The notes under the pieces were generated by a model that saw only the letters and a list, made by a program, of their open reading frames with translations, did no database searches and was not told the DNA's origin. A program made the position numbers and the translations under genes. A DNA stretch of 64,000 nucleotides from Trueperella bonasi (GTDB taxonomy: Bacteria > Actinomycetota > Actinomycetes > Actinomycetales > Actinomycetaceae): NCBI RefSeq assembly GCF_030811535.1, contig NZ_JAUSQX010000001.1, positions 496,001 through 560,000 of the forward strand, written 5' to 3'. Positions 49,287 to 59,272 of the stretch are shown here, piece after piece. Numbering within the stretch: the stretch's first letter is position 1; every line of letters starts with the position of its first letter.

Positions 49287-49332
49287 GAATCCCCCGGGTG
49301 CACGGTATGGAACCGTACTTCCCGGGGGATTC
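49287..49332 (-). terminator. Hairpin after rplL
   Basis: GAATCCCCCGGG pairs with CCCGGGGGATTC (12 bp), with an inner ACGGT/ACCGT stem, about 55 nt after the rplL stop. The U tract is weak (GATTCTCATG). It may terminate or reduce transcription between rplJL and rpoBC, a well-known attenuation point in bacteria. Confidence 0.6.
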
Positions 49333-49387
49333 GTCTCAACCGCTGGTGATTCACCAACAAGTCAATATGCGGCCAGTGCCGCAAAAA

Positions 49388-49780
49388 TTACTTGAGCTCG
49401 ACGGTCGCGCCAGCTTCCTCAAGCTTAGCCTTCGCCTCGTCAGCTGCTTCCTTAGCTGCAGCTTCAAGAACAGGCTTCGGAGCTTCATCAACGAGAGCCT
49501 TGGCTTCCTTGAGGCCAAGACCGGTGATCTCACGAACGACCTTGATGACGGCAATCTTGGTGCCGCCTGCTTCGGTCAGAACGACGTCGAACTCCGTCTG
49601 CTCTTCGGCAGCGCCGCCCGCGTCGCCACCAGCTGCCGGCGCACCGGGAGCAGCAACGGCAACAGGAGCTGCAGCTTCGACGTCGAATTCTTCCTCAAAC
49701 TTCTTCACGAAGTCGTTGAGCTCAACCAGAGTGAGCTCCTTGAACGCTTCAATTAGCTCTTCAGCAGTGAGCTTGGCCAT
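49388..49780 (-). CDS. rplL: 50S ribosomal protein L7/L12
   Basis: A 130-residue stalk protein: N-terminal dimerisation part ([21 protein letters not shown]), an Ala/Gly/Pro-rich hinge at about 35-58, and the factor-binding domain [37 protein letters not shown]. It follows rplJ after 78 nt. Confidence 0.97.
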   Translation of the reverse strand: MAKLTAEELIEAFKELTLVELNDFVKKFEEEFDVEAAAPVAVAAPGAPAAGGDAGGAAEEQTEFDVVLTEAGGTKIAVIKVVREITGLGLKEAKALVDEAPKPVLEAAAKEAADEAKAKLEEAGATVELK

Positions 49781-49858
49781 GATAGACCTTCCTTCCTTTG
49801 CCTACTTGCGAGGCAGTCACCTCTTGCGAGGACTTTTACATTGTGTTTGATGCTGCGC

Positions 49859-50380
49859 TTAGGCAGCGGTTTCCTGCTTCGCACGCAGGGCGTCAACGGT
49901 ACGAACAGTCTTCGTGGCGGGTGCCTTGAAGACGAATGCAGCCTTAACCAGCGAAGCCTTGAGGGCTCCTGCTGCCTTCGCGAGGAGGACTTCGCGCGAT
50001 TCGAGATCTGCGAGAGCTTTAACGCCGTCAGCGTCGAGTCGCGCACCTTCCATCACGCCGGCCTTGAGAACGAGCTTGTCGTTCTCCTTAGCGAAGTTCT
50101 TCAGTGTTTTAGCTGCGGAAGCGACGTCACCGGTGACGAAAGCGAGAGCTGTCGGGCCTGACAGATCATCCGTGATGTCTGCGATCCCAGCTTCTTTTGC
50201 TGCGATGCGGGCGAGCGTGTTCTTTGCGACGTGGTAACGCACCCCGGCACCAAGCTCGCGGCGCAGAGACTTCATCTGCTCCACGGTCAGGCCGCGGTAC
50301 TCAGTCAGCAGAACAGCGTCCGATTCACGGAACGAATCCGTGAGAACCGCAATCTCAGCCTGCTTCTCGGTCCTTTTCAT
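49859..50380 (-). CDS. rplJ: 50S ribosomal protein L10
   Basis: A 173-residue stalk-base protein. The start is ATG 50380 (MKRTEKQAEIAVLTDSFRES) with AAGGAGG 4 nt ahead; a frame from 50419 adds 13 unlikely residues. Blocks LLTEYRGLTVEQMKSLRRELGAG and KNTLARIAAKEAG are typical. L10 with L7/L12 commonly autoregulates through its leader. Confidence 0.96.
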   Translation of the reverse strand: MKRTEKQAEIAVLTDSFRESDAVLLTEYRGLTVEQMKSLRRELGAGVRYHVAKNTLARIAAKEAGIADITDDLSGPTALAFVTGDVASAAKTLKNFAKENDKLVLKAGVMEGARLDADGVKALADLESREVLLAKAAGALKASLVKAAFVFKAPATKTVRTVDALRAKQETAA

Positions 50381-50420
50381 GGGACCTCCTTCCGATACTT
50401 TGCCGCAGTAACCGGGCAAT

Positions 50421-50450
50421 AAAAAACCTCGCGCACGCAGGCACGAGGTT
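50421..50450 (-). terminator. Attenuator hairpin in the rplJL leader
   Basis: Read on the minus strand, AACCTCG pairs with CGAGGTT and is followed at once by TTTTTTATT, a classical intrinsic terminator, 40 nt before the rplJ ATG. Upstream pairings (GGCACG/CGTGCC and CAAGG/CCTTG near 50585..50610) may belong to the L10-binding leader that controls it. Confidence 0.65.
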
Positions 50451-50620
50451 ACATGAGCGATTTACTCGACGTAAACGCATAATATTCTCTGCTATACCTG
50501 CGCGGGCTTCGATTGCTCGAAATCAACTCCGAAGAGACCTGCGGTCTTGGGCATGTTCAACAGTAATGGCTCGGCGCACCGGTTTCAAGGCACGCCTTGG
50601 GAACGTGCCCGACATAACAG

Positions 50621-50650
50621 GGCGGGGCCCGCATGATCGCGGGCCCCGCC
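50621..50650 (-). terminator. Hairpin after rplA
   Basis: GGCGGGGCCCGC pairs perfectly with GCGGGCCCCGCC (12 bp, 6-nt loop), 16 nt after the rplA stop. No clear U tract. Probably a terminator that separates rplKA from rplJL. Confidence 0.6.
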
Positions 50651-50666
50651 TCGTTGAAAAGGTGCG

Positions 50667-51377
50667 CTAGTCTTCTTCCATGTCCTTGCGCGTCTTGGTG
50701 GCATCCAGGCGAATACCTGGGCCCATCGTCGTCGCAACGGTCGCCTTACGGATGTAACGCCCCTTGGCCGATGCCGGCTTCAGGCGGAGGATTTCCTCTT
50801 GAACAGCCGCGTAATTATCGAGCAACTGATCGAGCTCAAAGCTCGTGTTACCCACAATAAACGGAAGGTTACCGTGCTTGTCCACGCGGAACTCGACGCG
50901 CCCGCCCTTGATGTCCGAAACAGCCTTCGCAACGTCCATAGTCACGGTTCCGGTCTTCGGATTCGGCATGAGGCCACGTGGGCCAAGAACGCGGCCGAGT
51001 CGGCCAACCTTGCCCATCATGTCCGGGGTTGCGACTGCGGCATCGAAATCGGTCCAACCACCATCGACCTTCGCGATCAGATCGTCGTCGCCAACTTCGT
51101 CCGCACCGGCATCAAGTGCCGCCTGGGCATTCGGGCCCTGCGCAAAAACGATGACGCGGGCGGTCTTGCCCGTTCCGTGCGGAAGGTTAACCGTTCCGCG
51201 CACCAACTGGTCAGCCTTGCGCGGATCAACGCCTAGGCGGAACACAACTTCAACAGTTGATTCAAATTTGGTGACGGAGGTTTTCTTGGCGAGGTCGAAT
51301 GCCTCGCGCGGGGAATAAAGTTCGCCGCGCTGAACGAGTTCAGCCGCCTTGCGATAGTTCTTTGAGCGCTTTGCCAT
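50667..51377 (-). CDS. rplA: 50S ribosomal protein L1
   Basis: A 236-residue L1-stalk protein ([43 protein letters not shown] is the family signature). It follows rplK after 64 nt; in other bacteria L1 represses its own rplKA mRNA. Confidence 0.97.
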   Translation of the reverse strand: MAKRSKNYRKAAELVQRGELYSPREAFDLAKKTSVTKFESTVEVVFRLGVDPRKADQLVRGTVNLPHGTGKTARVIVFAQGPNAQAALDAGADEVGDDDLIAKVDGGWTDFDAAVATPDMMGKVGRLGRVLGPRGLMPNPKTGTVTMDVAKAVSDIKGGRVEFRVDKHGNLPFIVGNTSFELDQLLDNYAAVQEEILRLKPASAKGRYIRKATVATTMGPGIRLDATKTRKDMEED

Positions 51378-51441
51378 TCTGCTTTTCTCCTTCGGCAGTC
51401 GTGGGAAGCGAGCCAGCTCCGGGCTCTACCACGTATCGCTA

Positions 51442-51876
51442 TTAAATGTTGTCGGTCGTTACGCCCATCGAGCGTGCCGTGCCCGCAATGATGCGTGCGG
51501 CGTTGTCGATGTCGTTCGCGTTGAGGTCCGGCTCCTTGGTTTTGGCGATCTCGCGCAGCTGATCTGCGCTGAGGTGGCCAACCTTATCGGTGTGTGGAAC
51601 ACCGGAACCCTTCTTGATGCCCGCGTACTTCTTGATGAGGTCAGCGGCCGGCGGGGTCTTCGTAATGAAGTCGAATGAACGATCTTCATAGACGGTGATC
51701 TCAACCGGGATGACGTTTCCACGCATGGATTCAGTCGCGGCGTTGTAGGCCTTGACGAAGTCCATGATGTTAACGCCGTGCTGACCCAGCGCGGGGCCAA
51801 TCGGTGGCGCAGGAGATGCTGCTCCAGCTTCAATTTGAAGCTTGATCAGACCTGCAACCTTCTTCTTCGGTGGCAT
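51442..51876 (-). CDS. rplK: 50S ribosomal protein L11
   Basis: A 144-residue protein of the GTPase centre. [30 protein letters not shown] with the conserved prolines (thiostrepton region), then [20 protein letters not shown] and a C-terminal RNA-binding domain. It lies 109 nt after nusG. Confidence 0.97.
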   Translation of the reverse strand: MPPKKKVAGLIKLQIEAGAASPAPPIGPALGQHGVNIMDFVKAYNAATESMRGNVIPVEITVYEDRSFDFITKTPPAADLIKKYAGIKKGSGVPHTDKVGHLSADQLREIAKTKEPDLNANDIDNAARIIAGTARSMGVTTDNI

Positions 51877-51985
51877 ATTTGATCCTTCTTTATTACTTGG
51901 AAACCATCACCATGGCAACGGTGATGGGCGTCAATCAGCGGCAAAGAAACGGGTGCCTTGCGGCGGTTTGGCTGGAGTTGCCGAA

Positions 51986-52819
51986 CTACTCCATCTTCTT
52001 GACCTGGCTGAAGGACAGGTCGACCGGGGTTTCCTGGCCGACAAGAGTCATGAGCACGGTGAGCCTCTGGTTCGCCGCGTCAACCTGTGAAATTGTAGCT
52101 GGCATTCCGACCCACGGCTCCGTGGTAAGGGTCACGGTCTCGCCAACTTCGTAGTCGGTAACAAATTCCGGAGCGCCCGCAGTAACCGGTTTACCAGCGG
52201 CTTTAGCTGCTTCAGCAGCTTCTTGTTCGACGACGGGCGTGAGCATGTCCACGACTTCACGTTCAGTCAAAGCGACCGGATCGCGCCCATTGCCCACAAA
52301 GCCGGTCACACCGTTCGTGTCTTGAACAGCTCGCCAGGAGTCATCGGTCATTTCCATGCGAACAATCGCGTATCCGGGCATCCGAACGCGCGAAACAAGC
52401 TTGCGCTGGCCCTTTTTCACCTCGTAGACCTGCTCCATCGGAACCTGAACCTCGAAGATGTAATCTTCCATATTCAAGGTGTGGATACGGTATTCGAGAT
52501 CCTGCTTAACCCGCTTTTCGTATCCGGCGTACGTGTGCAATACATACCAATCGCCAGGAAGTCCGCGAATTCGCTTGCGAACGGTCTCCTCGGTGACTTC
52601 ATCCTCGCTACCTTCAGCCTCGACGTCAGCGGAGCTGGTGTTCTCGCCTTCCTCAGCGTCATTCTCGGCAGGGGTCTGCACCGCTTCGGTGTCCTCCACC
52701 GGTTCTTGATCGGTAGTAGACTCTTCGGCAACTTCAGGTTCCTGCGCAGGCGCGGAGGCATCCCCGGCACTTGCGGAATCAGAAAAGAGTTCCTCGCCTG
52801 CGAATTCTTCCTCGGACAT
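51986..52819 (-). CDS. nusG: Transcription antitermination factor NusG with long acidic N-terminus
   Basis: A 277-residue NusG that links RNA polymerase to Rho or ribosomes. The first 90 or so residues are acidic and disordered (Glu/Asp/Ala/Thr), as in many actinobacteria; the NGN domain starts near GDWYVLHTYAGYEKRVKQDLE, and the KOW domain (ETVTLTTEPWVGMPATISQVD) ends the protein. The start is ATG 52819 (MSEEEFAGEEL) after GTAGGGACG; a frame from 52897 overlaps secE. Confidence 0.95.
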   Translation of the reverse strand: MSEEEFAGEELFSDSASAGDASAPAQEPEVAEESTTDQEPVEDTEAVQTPAENDAEEGENTSSADVEAEGSEDEVTEETVRKRIRGLPGDWYVLHTYAGYEKRVKQDLEYRIHTLNMEDYIFEVQVPMEQVYEVKKGQRKLVSRVRMPGYAIVRMEMTDDSWRAVQDTNGVTGFVGNGRDPVALTEREVVDMLTPVVEQEAAEAAKAAGKPVTAGAPEFVTDYEVGETVTLTTEPWVGMPATISQVDAANQRLTVLMTLVGQETPVDLSFSQVKKME

Positions 52820-52844
52820 CGTCCCTACTTTCGTTTCCAGTTGC

Positions 52845-53087
52845 CTAGCCAAAGATCCAGAACATGGACTGATTGAATACAACATCCAAGAGCGCAACGA
52901 AGATCATCACGATCGTCACAAAGAACACCACTGTAAGGAAAAGGTTCCACAGTTCTTTACGCGTGGGGCGCTGAACCTTCTTAAACTCGGCAATAACTTC
53001 CTTAAAGAAAGTGACGATTCGCCGCCACAGACTCTTCTTCTCGGCGGACTCACGGCCACGTGACGATGCGCTTGCTGATTGGCTCAT
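52845..53087 (-). CDS. secE: Protein translocase subunit SecE
   Basis: An 80-residue protein with an amphipathic stretch (FFKEVIAEFKKVQRPTRKELW) and a single membrane helix (LTVVFFVTIVMIFVALLDVVF, about residues 51-71). It clamps SecY. The order tRNA-Trp, secE, nusG is conserved. Confidence 0.96.
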   Translation of the reverse strand: MSQSASASSRGRESAEKKSLWRRIVTFFKEVIAEFKKVQRPTRKELWNLFLTVVFFVTIVMIFVALLDVVFNQSMFWIFG

Positions 53088-53144
53088 CGATGTTGTCCTC
53101 TCGGTTTATGTGGAAAACGGCCCATTCTAGGGCCGCCTTCATTG

Positions 53145-53217
53145 CAGGGCAGGAGGGACTCGAACCCACAACCGCCGGTTTTGGAGACCGGTGCGCTACC
53201 AATTGCGCCACTACCCT
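53145..53217 (-). tRNA. trnW: tRNA-Trp (CCA anticodon)
   Basis: On the minus strand the acceptor stem AGGGTAG pairs with CTGCCCT, the D-arm contains TGGCGCAATTGGTAGCGCA, the anticodon loop CTCCAAA carries CCA between CCGGT and ACCGG, and the T-loop GGTTCGAGTCC is regular. The discriminator is G. The CCA end is not encoded. It precedes secE. Confidence 0.97.
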
Positions 53218-53451
53218 ATTGCCTGACATTCATGATGCCTGACGGGGTGTTACCAATAAAGGCAACTCGCACAAGTCTAGTCAGAATGACGCTAAAACTC
53301 TAGGTGGATAGCTCCGTTCGGCTGTAATTCTCACCACGTTGCCTGCCTTGACGACGTCGTTGGCACTAGTTTCGGTATCGCGCACGTCTCTCGTACGTAC
53401 ACATGCTGAACAAGCCAACCGGCTTTCATCTGAGTCTGCGAACATATTCCT

Positions 53452-54654
53452 ATGGCTACACAACCTAAGAACAGAGTTTCCAAGCGCCTCGCAGCGCTTC
53501 AACCATCGGCAACCCTCGCCGTCGACGCAAAGGCAAAGGCTCTCAAGGCCGAAGGCAAGCCGGTCATCGGCTTTGGTGCGGGCGAACCGAACTTTCCCAC
53601 CCCGGCTCATATCGTTGAGGCGGCGGTCGAGGCCGCAAAGGACCCCAAGAATCACAAGTACACCGTGGCTAAGGGCCTGCCCGAGCTGCGTGCGGCGATC
53701 GCCAAGAAGACCAAGGCCGATTCCGGAGTCGAGGTTGATCCCGGCAACATCATTGTGACCAACGGTGGAAAACAGGCCGTTTACCAGGCCTTCGTTTCCC
53801 TGCTTGACGACGGCGATGAGGTCATCCTGCCAGCCCCCTATTGGACGACCTACCCCGAAGCGATCGCGCTTAGCGGCGGTGTTGCAGTCGAGGTGCTCGC
53901 CGGTTCTGATCAGGATTACAAGGTCAGCATTGACCAGCTGAACAGGGCACTCACCGAGCGTACGAAGGTGTTGCTACTGTGTTCGCCGTCGAACCCGACG
54001 GGGTCCGTATACAGCGCCGATGAACTTAAGACGATTGGTAACTGGGCGCTCGAAAACGGCATCTGGATCATCTCAGACGAGATTTACGAACACCTCGTAT
54101 ACGAGGGTGACATGGCCTATATTTTGGCAGAAGTTCCCGAACTTCAAGACCAGACGATCATCGTCAATGGCGTAGCAAAAACTTATGCCATGACGGGTTG
54201 GCGCGTGGGCTGGATGCACGGCCCTGCCGACGTGATGAAGAAGGTGGCTAATTTCCAGTCGCACATTACGTCCAACGTATCTAACGTTTCCCAGCGCGCT
54301 GCACTTGCGGCGCTCGAGGGCGACCAGAGCGTTGTGGCGGAGATGAAAGAGGCCTTCGACCGCCGTCGTAAGACCCTCGTTGAGATGCTTCGTGAGATTG
54401 ACGGTTTCGACGTTCCAATGCCGACGGGAGCCTTCTACGCGTACCCGAACGTGTCAGCTCTCCTGGGCAAGGACATCAACGGCCGGGTGGCGAACACGAC
54501 CTCCGAGCTTGCCGAGCTCATTCTCGAAGAGGTCCAAGTTGCGGTGGTTCCTGGTGAAGCCTTCGGCGCTCCCGGCTACATCCGCATGGGATATGCCCTA
54601 TCTGATGAGGACCTGGTCGAGGGCGTGGAGCGGCTCCAAAAGCTGTTCGCCTAG
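53452..54654 (+). CDS. aspC: Pyridoxal-phosphate aminotransferase, aspartate aminotransferase type
   Basis: A 400-residue class I aminotransferase of the bacterial Ib aspartate type. The PLP lysine is Lys243 in [22 protein letters not shown] at 178-184 and the Asp of ISDEIYEH near 209 bind the cofactor, and the C-terminal Arg lies in [11 protein letters not shown]. No SD is seen and a TATTCC-like -10 lies just before ATG, so the mRNA may be leaderless. Its TAG stop shares CTAG with the stop of the convergent next gene. An aromatic or prephenate specificity cannot be excluded. Confidence 0.88.
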   Translation: MATQPKNRVSKRLAALQPSATLAVDAKAKALKAEGKPVIGFGAGEPNFPTPAHIVEAAVEAAKDPKNHKYTVAKGLPELRAAIAKKTKADSGVEVDPGNIIVTNGGKQAVYQAFVSLLDDGDEVILPAPYWTTYPEAIALSGGVAVEVLAGSDQDYKVSIDQLNRALTERTKVLLLCSPSNPTGSVYSADELKTIGNWALENGIWIISDEIYEHLVYEGDMAYILAEVPELQDQTIIVNGVAKTYAMTGWRVGWMHGPADVMKKVANFQSHITSNVSNVSQRAALAALEGDQSVVAEMKEAFDRRRKTLVEMLREIDGFDVPMPTGAFYAYPNVSALLGKDINGRVANTTSELAELILEEVQVAVVPGEAFGAPGYIRMGYALSDEDLVEGVERLQKLFA

Positions 54655-55901
54655 GCGCGGTTTGCGGGAAGGCGCGCTGGCAAAGCCGCGTCTGCCTCCC
54701 CCGCTTTGGCAAGCCACCATTCAACGACGTCGAGGCGCGAGCGAACCTGCGACTTCCAGTTCTTGCGCCCGCGATGGCGCGGCGATGCGACGAGCGAGAG
54801 CACGACGCCCGCAGCTGAAGCCGCGAGCGCAACCGGATCGACTTTCGAGCGCAACCGGTCAAACCAGCGGTCAGCAATTGCCTGGGCCTGCGCATATCTG
54901 GAGTTCAGGCCGGGGAGCACCGAAAGGTGCCCGAGGAGGCAGCCCCAGTCGTCTGCGCGGTATCCGGGGCCGAAGGAGTCAAGGTCGAGAAGGCCGCTGA
55001 CTCGCCCGGTTGTGGGTGAGATCAAAATATTTGCCTCGTAGAAGTCGCCGTGGGTGGGCACGAGCGGGCCGTAATCGGCGGTCGAACGGTATTGGCGGAT
55101 TGCGGCGGCGGCTTCCCGTGCACGCCCGGTGATCTCGGGCATGGCGATGCTTGCCGCATGCGCATAGTGTTCGCATCGATCGGCCCACACCGGGCGGCGT
55201 CTGAGCGCGCGCCCAATAATCGGCAGGGCGTCGAGGGTGCGCGTCAGCGAGTCGAAGGTGGCATCCAGGTTTTTTCCACTTGCATAGGAGGTGGACAGTG
55301 CCACTCCCGGCAGTGCCGAAGTTAGAACGAGGCCGTCTTTCGTGGCGGTAACCACCGTTGGAGCGGGCACTTTTGCCTGATCGAATGCGGCATGCCGGGC
55401 CGTGAGCGCTTCGACGACGCCGGGGCGCACAACCTTCACGTAGTACCGCTCAGTTTCTCCCTCAATTTTCAGTACGGCACGCCGCGTTGGCCGGTATCCG
55501 AGAAGTTCGATATCGACGTGTTGGCCGATGAATGCCGAAAGTTTTTCCGGATCGCACGCAAGCTCGAGGGCCGGCAGTTCCGGATCGGCCGGGTATTCCC
55601 ACACGTGCACGGGCAGGCCGCCTGCGTAAAGTGTTTTTGCTCCTGCCCGTTCGAGCCGTTCTCGGCGAATGCGTGCCGTGGAGGCAAGCAGGTAAAGATC
55701 TTCACGGAGCCGGCGCTCGCCGTCGAACCGATCCCACACGAGAGAATAGCCAACCGAAACACTGGCGCCGGGGCGATGGTTGACCGCGTGTACGTGCCAC
55801 GAACGTAAAATACCCGCCTCATCGAGTGCAAGCCGGAGCATGTCGCCTGCCGATTGCCCGGTGAGAAGGGCAAGTGCACGCCGTTCGTCGCTAACTCCCA
55901 T
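54651..55901 (-). CDS. Phosphotransferase-fold (APH family) protein
   Basis: A 416-residue protein with an aminoglycoside-phosphotransferase-like kinase fold. The ATP-binding lysine is probably Lys156 in YYVKVVRP, the catalytic loop is HGDFYEAN at 284-291, and the metal-binding motif [10 protein letters not shown] is near 304-313. The N-terminal 130 residues are a separate, unrecognised part. Such proteins act on aminoglycosides, choline, homoserine or maltose; the substrate is not evident, and resistance should not be assumed. Confidence 0.85.
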   Translation of the reverse strand: MGVSDERRALALLTGQSAGDMLRLALDEAGILRSWHVHAVNHRPGASVSVGYSLVWDRFDGERRLREDLYLLASTARIRRERLERAGAKTLYAGGLPVHVWEYPADPELPALELACDPEKLSAFIGQHVDIELLGYRPTRRAVLKIEGETERYYVKVVRPGVVEALTARHAAFDQAKVPAPTVVTATKDGLVLTSALPGVALSTSYASGKNLDATFDSLTRTLDALPIIGRALRRRPVWADRCEHYAHAASIAMPEITGRAREAAAAIRQYRSTADYGPLVPTHGDFYEANILISPTTGRVSGLLDLDSFGPGYRADDWGCLLGHLSVLPGLNSRYAQAQAIADRWFDRLRSKVDPVALAASAAGVVLSLVASPRHRGRKNWKSQVRSRLDVVEWWLAKAGEADAALPARLPANRA

Positions 55902-55987
55902 AGCTCATTTATAGAAGTCTTTAAGCTTTGCCTCAACTCATCGGCGTGTAGTGTGCCGTGCAGGTGGGGTGGGCTGGCGGCTAAGCT

Positions 55988-57013
55988 ATGGGTATGCGCA
56001 ACCTGAAAACCCTTCCTAAAGCGCACCTTCATCTACATTTCACGGGATCGATGAGGGTGTCAACGCTCGCGGATCTCGCCCAGGAGCAAGGGATTCGGCT
56101 TCCGGCAAATCTCACTGATGCAACCGCCTTGCAAGTTCCCGCGGGCGAACGCGGATGGTTCCGTTTTCAGCGTGCCTATGACTCGGCGCGGAAGGTCGTA
56201 CGCAGTGAAGCGGCGATGCGGCGAGTGGTGCGCGAAGCGGCTATTGACGATGCGGCGGAGGGTTCGCGCAGGCTCGAACTTCAAATCGACCCCACGTCAT
56301 ATGCCCCTTTCGTCGGCGGCATCACTCCGGCGCTTGAGATCGTGCTTGACGAAGCGGCGCTGGCCTCCACCGCCACCGGGGTTGAAGTGGCGATCATTGT
56401 GGCTGCCTCGCGAATCAGACATCCCCTTGATGCACGTACACTCGCCCGGCTTTCCGCCAAACATGCGGGCAACGGGCCAGGGCAAGTGATCGGCTTTGGG
56501 CTATCCAACGACGAGCGCCGAGGGGTCACCTCGAAATGGTCTGCGGCGTTCAATATTGCGCGCCGGGCTGGGCTTGCCTCCGTGCCCCATGCTGGGGAGC
56601 TACTTGGCCCCGAGCACATTCGCGAGGTCGTCACGCATCTGCGGCCCACGCGTCTCGGGCACGGCGTGCGCGCCGCCGAGGACTCAGACCTACTCGCGCG
56701 CATCGTTGGTGCCGGTATCGCGCTAGAGGTTTGCCCGACGTCGAACGTGCAGCTGGGTGTTTATTCCTCGCCGGACGAGGTGCCCTTACGCAGGCTTTCC
56801 GACGCCGGTGCGCAGATCGCGTTGAGCGCCGACGATCCGCTGCTCTTTCTCGCCCGGCTCAACGATCAGTATCAGATTGCGCGAGATCAGGGATTTTCCG
56901 ACGCCGAACTTGCCGATTTCGCCCGGGATTCAATTACTGCGTCAATGGCCACGCTCGAATCTAAGCAAAAGTGGTTGGCCGAAGTTGACCAGTGGTTGGC
57001 GTCTCCGGCTTGA
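55988..57013 (+). CDS. add: Adenosine deaminase family protein
   Basis: A 341-residue amidohydrolase that hydrolyses adenosine (or a related purine nucleoside) to inosine and ammonia. KAHLHLHFTGS gives the zinc ligands His13 and His15; SVPHAGE carries the His and catalytic Glu, RLGHGVRA the next His, and LSADDPLLF the metal Asp. The usual HLHLDG is HLHFTG here, a frequent variant. ATG 55988 or ATG 55994 could start it. Confidence 0.88.
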   Translation: MGMRNLKTLPKAHLHLHFTGSMRVSTLADLAQEQGIRLPANLTDATALQVPAGERGWFRFQRAYDSARKVVRSEAAMRRVVREAAIDDAAEGSRRLELQIDPTSYAPFVGGITPALEIVLDEAALASTATGVEVAIIVAASRIRHPLDARTLARLSAKHAGNGPGQVIGFGLSNDERRGVTSKWSAAFNIARRAGLASVPHAGELLGPEHIREVVTHLRPTRLGHGVRAAEDSDLLARIVGAGIALEVCPTSNVQLGVYSSPDEVPLRRLSDAGAQIALSADDPLLFLARLNDQYQIARDQGFSDAELADFARDSITASMATLESKQKWLAEVDQWLASPA

Positions 57014-57060
57014 TCGACGGGGATCGCTTCAACCGTGGGAGGTCGCTAAGGTTCCGCGGA

Positions 57061-57105
57061 GATCCGTAAGCCACGGAAAATCGAAAGATCGGCGTTTCAC
57101 GGATC
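57061..57105. repeat. Dispersed stem-loop element, second copy near 34886..34929
   Basis: GATCCGTAAGCCAC (57061..57074) is identical to 34887..34900, and GTAAGCCACGGAAA (57066..57079) is the inverse complement of 34913..34926. The element here closes as GATCCGT/ACGGATC. Both copies are intergenic. Confidence 0.65.
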
Positions 57106-57254
57106 ACCGCCAACGAGACGGACCACCACAAGACACGAAGCGCTCCCCTACCTTTAAGCATGCGTTAACCCTGAGTTTCATTAACCGTGTGAGAGTTGTG
57201 CAGTCTGCTCCTGCAGAAAATCAATTTCCATTACACACAGTAAGGCACAACGAC

Positions 57255-58313
57255 ATGACGATCTCAAAGAGCCGTAAGCTCAAGACACTCGTTCTTACTG
57301 GCGTTACCGCACTGGCCCTGACGGCATGCGGCAACACCGGAGCGCTAGACGAAAACGACGATTCCAACGGCGGCGCGAAGTCCACCGGCGGCCAGGTTAT
57401 TACCTACAATTCACCTGCTGAATGGGGTAACTTCGGCAACGTTCACAAGGCGTTTACCGAAAAGACCGGCATCGACGCACCGAACGATCCAAAGAACTCC
57501 GGGCAGGCACTTGCGGCGCTACAGTCGGAAAAGGACAGCCCGGTAGCCGACGTCGTGTATACCGGCATCGCGTTCGCACCGCAGCTGATGGCTTCCGATC
57601 TGCTCGAACCCTACGTTCCAGAAAACGCTGATCAGATCGATGACAATCTCAAGGATCCAGACGGCCACTGGCACACCGTTCACTCCGGCGCCGTCGCCTT
57701 CATCGTCAACGAAGATTTCCTTGACGGCGCAGCCGTGCCCCAATCCTGGGACGATCTGCTCAAACCAGAATACGAAGGTAAGGTTGGCTTGCTCGCCCCA
57801 ACACAGGCAGCCGTAGGCTACTCGGTAGCAACCGCCGTTAACTTCGCTATGGGCGGCGACTTCGAGAACTGGGATCCCGGCTTCGAATACCTCGAAGCGC
57901 TCGTGGATAACGGCGCGATCATTTCCGCGCAGACCGCGACAGCCAAGGTTTCGCAAGGCGAAATCCCGATCCTTATCGACGCCGACTTCAACGGTTACAA
58001 GCTCAAGTCTGAAGGCACCAACGTCACCGTTGTACTGCCAGAGGAAGGCACTATCCTTATCCCCTACACTATGGGTCTAGTTAAGGGCGCACCGAATCCG
58101 GAAAACGGCAAGGCGCTGCTCGATTTCTACTTCTCTGAAGAAGGCCAGGCTCTGTGGGCTGAAGGGTTTATGATCCCCGTTATCGGTGAAGTTGATAACC
58201 CAGACATGCTGCCGAAGTCCGAATACGACGAAAGGGCCAATGCTGTCGACTACATCAAGCAGGGCGAAGTCCAGCAAGACTTCAACGACCTGTACCGTCA
58301 GCGCCTCGGCTAA
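57255..58313 (+). CDS. ABC transporter substrate-binding lipoprotein
   Basis: A 352-residue family 1 extracellular binding protein. The signal peptide ends in LTAC with Cys25 as lipidation site, followed by a Gly/Asp/Asn-rich linker. The body (ADVVYTGIAFAPQLMASDLLEPY, PQSWDDLLKPEYEGKVGL) resembles binding proteins for iron(III), 2-aminoethylphosphonate and polyamines; the exact ligand is unknown. I start at ATG 57255, because the open frame from 56877 overlaps the previous gene and lacks a signal peptide. First gene of a five-gene operon. Confidence 0.9.
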   Translation: MTISKSRKLKTLVLTGVTALALTACGNTGALDENDDSNGGAKSTGGQVITYNSPAEWGNFGNVHKAFTEKTGIDAPNDPKNSGQALAALQSEKDSPVADVVYTGIAFAPQLMASDLLEPYVPENADQIDDNLKDPDGHWHTVHSGAVAFIVNEDFLDGAAVPQSWDDLLKPEYEGKVGLLAPTQAAVGYSVATAVNFAMGGDFENWDPGFEYLEALVDNGAIISAQTATAKVSQGEIPILIDADFNGYKLKSEGTNVTVVLPEEGTILIPYTMGLVKGAPNPENGKALLDFYFSEEGQALWAEGFMIPVIGEVDNPDMLPKSEYDERANAVDYIKQGEVQQDFNDLYRQRLG

Positions 58314-58369
58314 GACGCGAACCTGTGGTGGGCTGCGAATAAGCGCAGCCCACCCTTGTAGGACGTTCT

Positions 58370-59272
58370 ATGACTGACATACTTATGGCCGCCCCGTCGG
58401 CACCAGCAAAACCCGAACGAAAGAAAAAGCGTGGCTTAGGATGGCTCCTTGCCGTACCCGCCGCTCTCGTCACCGCAGTGTTCGGGCTATACCCGCTATT
58501 CGTTTTGATCTACACCTCATTCGGATTGGGAGAACTGGGACCTTACGAATCAGAATCCTTTGAAGCGCGAGGTCCACTCAATGGTTACATTCGTGCGCTC
58601 GTCATCAATGACAGCGTTCGTGAAGCCATTAAGAATTCGCTCATCGTGGCCGGAGGAGCCGTTGTCATCACGGTAGCTCTCGCAATTCCCCTCGTTCTCT
58701 ACTTGGCTCGCCAAGCGCGCGCGGGTAAACAAACAGGTGGAATTGATGTACTCATGACGTTTCCCATCGTCTTGCCAGGCATCATCATTGGCTTCTTTAT
58801 GATCGTGCTTTTCGGCCGCAACGGCTTGCTCGTAGGGGCAATTCCGGGTACGCGCGGACTGGCCTTCACGATGGTTGGCCTCATGATTGCCTACGTGTAC
58901 TTCTCAATTCCACGAGTCGTTGGGCCACTGCGTGGCGCAGCCGAAATGCTCGACCCCGATCTTCAAGACACCGCCTACTCTCTTGGTGCATCTCGAACCA
59001 GAGTATTCTTCACTGTCACGCTGCCACTAATTTTGCCGGCAGCGATTGAAGTCGCGGGTACAGCAGCCGCGGTCGCTCTGGGTGGATACGGAACGGTTGC
59101 GGCACTTTCCGAGGGTGTACGGCTATTGCCCCTCGACGTCGTCGACACGCTCAACAACGGTTATCACATCGCCACCGCATCAGCTTACGCGGTGATCTTG
59201 GCGCTCCTAACCGTGCTGTGCCTAGCAGTGGGCAACGTGTTGTCCAAACTCGTCAGGAGGGCATTCGCATGA
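58370..59272 (+). CDS. ABC transporter permease 1
   Basis: A 300-residue permease with six membrane helices, the first at about 24-48 after a basic N-terminus (KPERKKKRG). The cytoplasmic EAA loop is DLQDTAYSLGASRTRVFFTVTLPLI. It overlaps the second permease by ATGA, and both resemble the PotB/PhnU-type importer permeases. Confidence 0.9.
   Translation: MTDILMAAPSAPAKPERKKKRGLGWLLAVPAALVTAVFGLYPLFVLIYTSFGLGELGPYESESFEARGPLNGYIRALVINDSVREAIKNSLIVAGGAVVITVALAIPLVLYLARQARAGKQTGGIDVLMTFPIVLPGIIIGFFMIVLFGRNGLLVGAIPGTRGLAFTMVGLMIAYVYFSIPRVVGPLRGAAEMLDPDLQDTAYSLGASRTRVFFTVTLPLILPAAIEVAGTAAAVALGGYGTVAALSEGVRLLPLDVVDTLNNGYHIATASAYAVILALLTVLCLAVGNVLSKLVRRAFA

Noticed and set aside
49100-49756. 218-codon plus-strand frame across the rplL region
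   Set aside because: Most of it is antisense to rplL and the rest spans the hairpin; no coding evidence.
54651-55901. Aminoglycoside resistance gene
   Set aside because: The kinase-fold motifs are there, but the N-terminal part and context do not match a known resistance enzyme; only the fold is supported.
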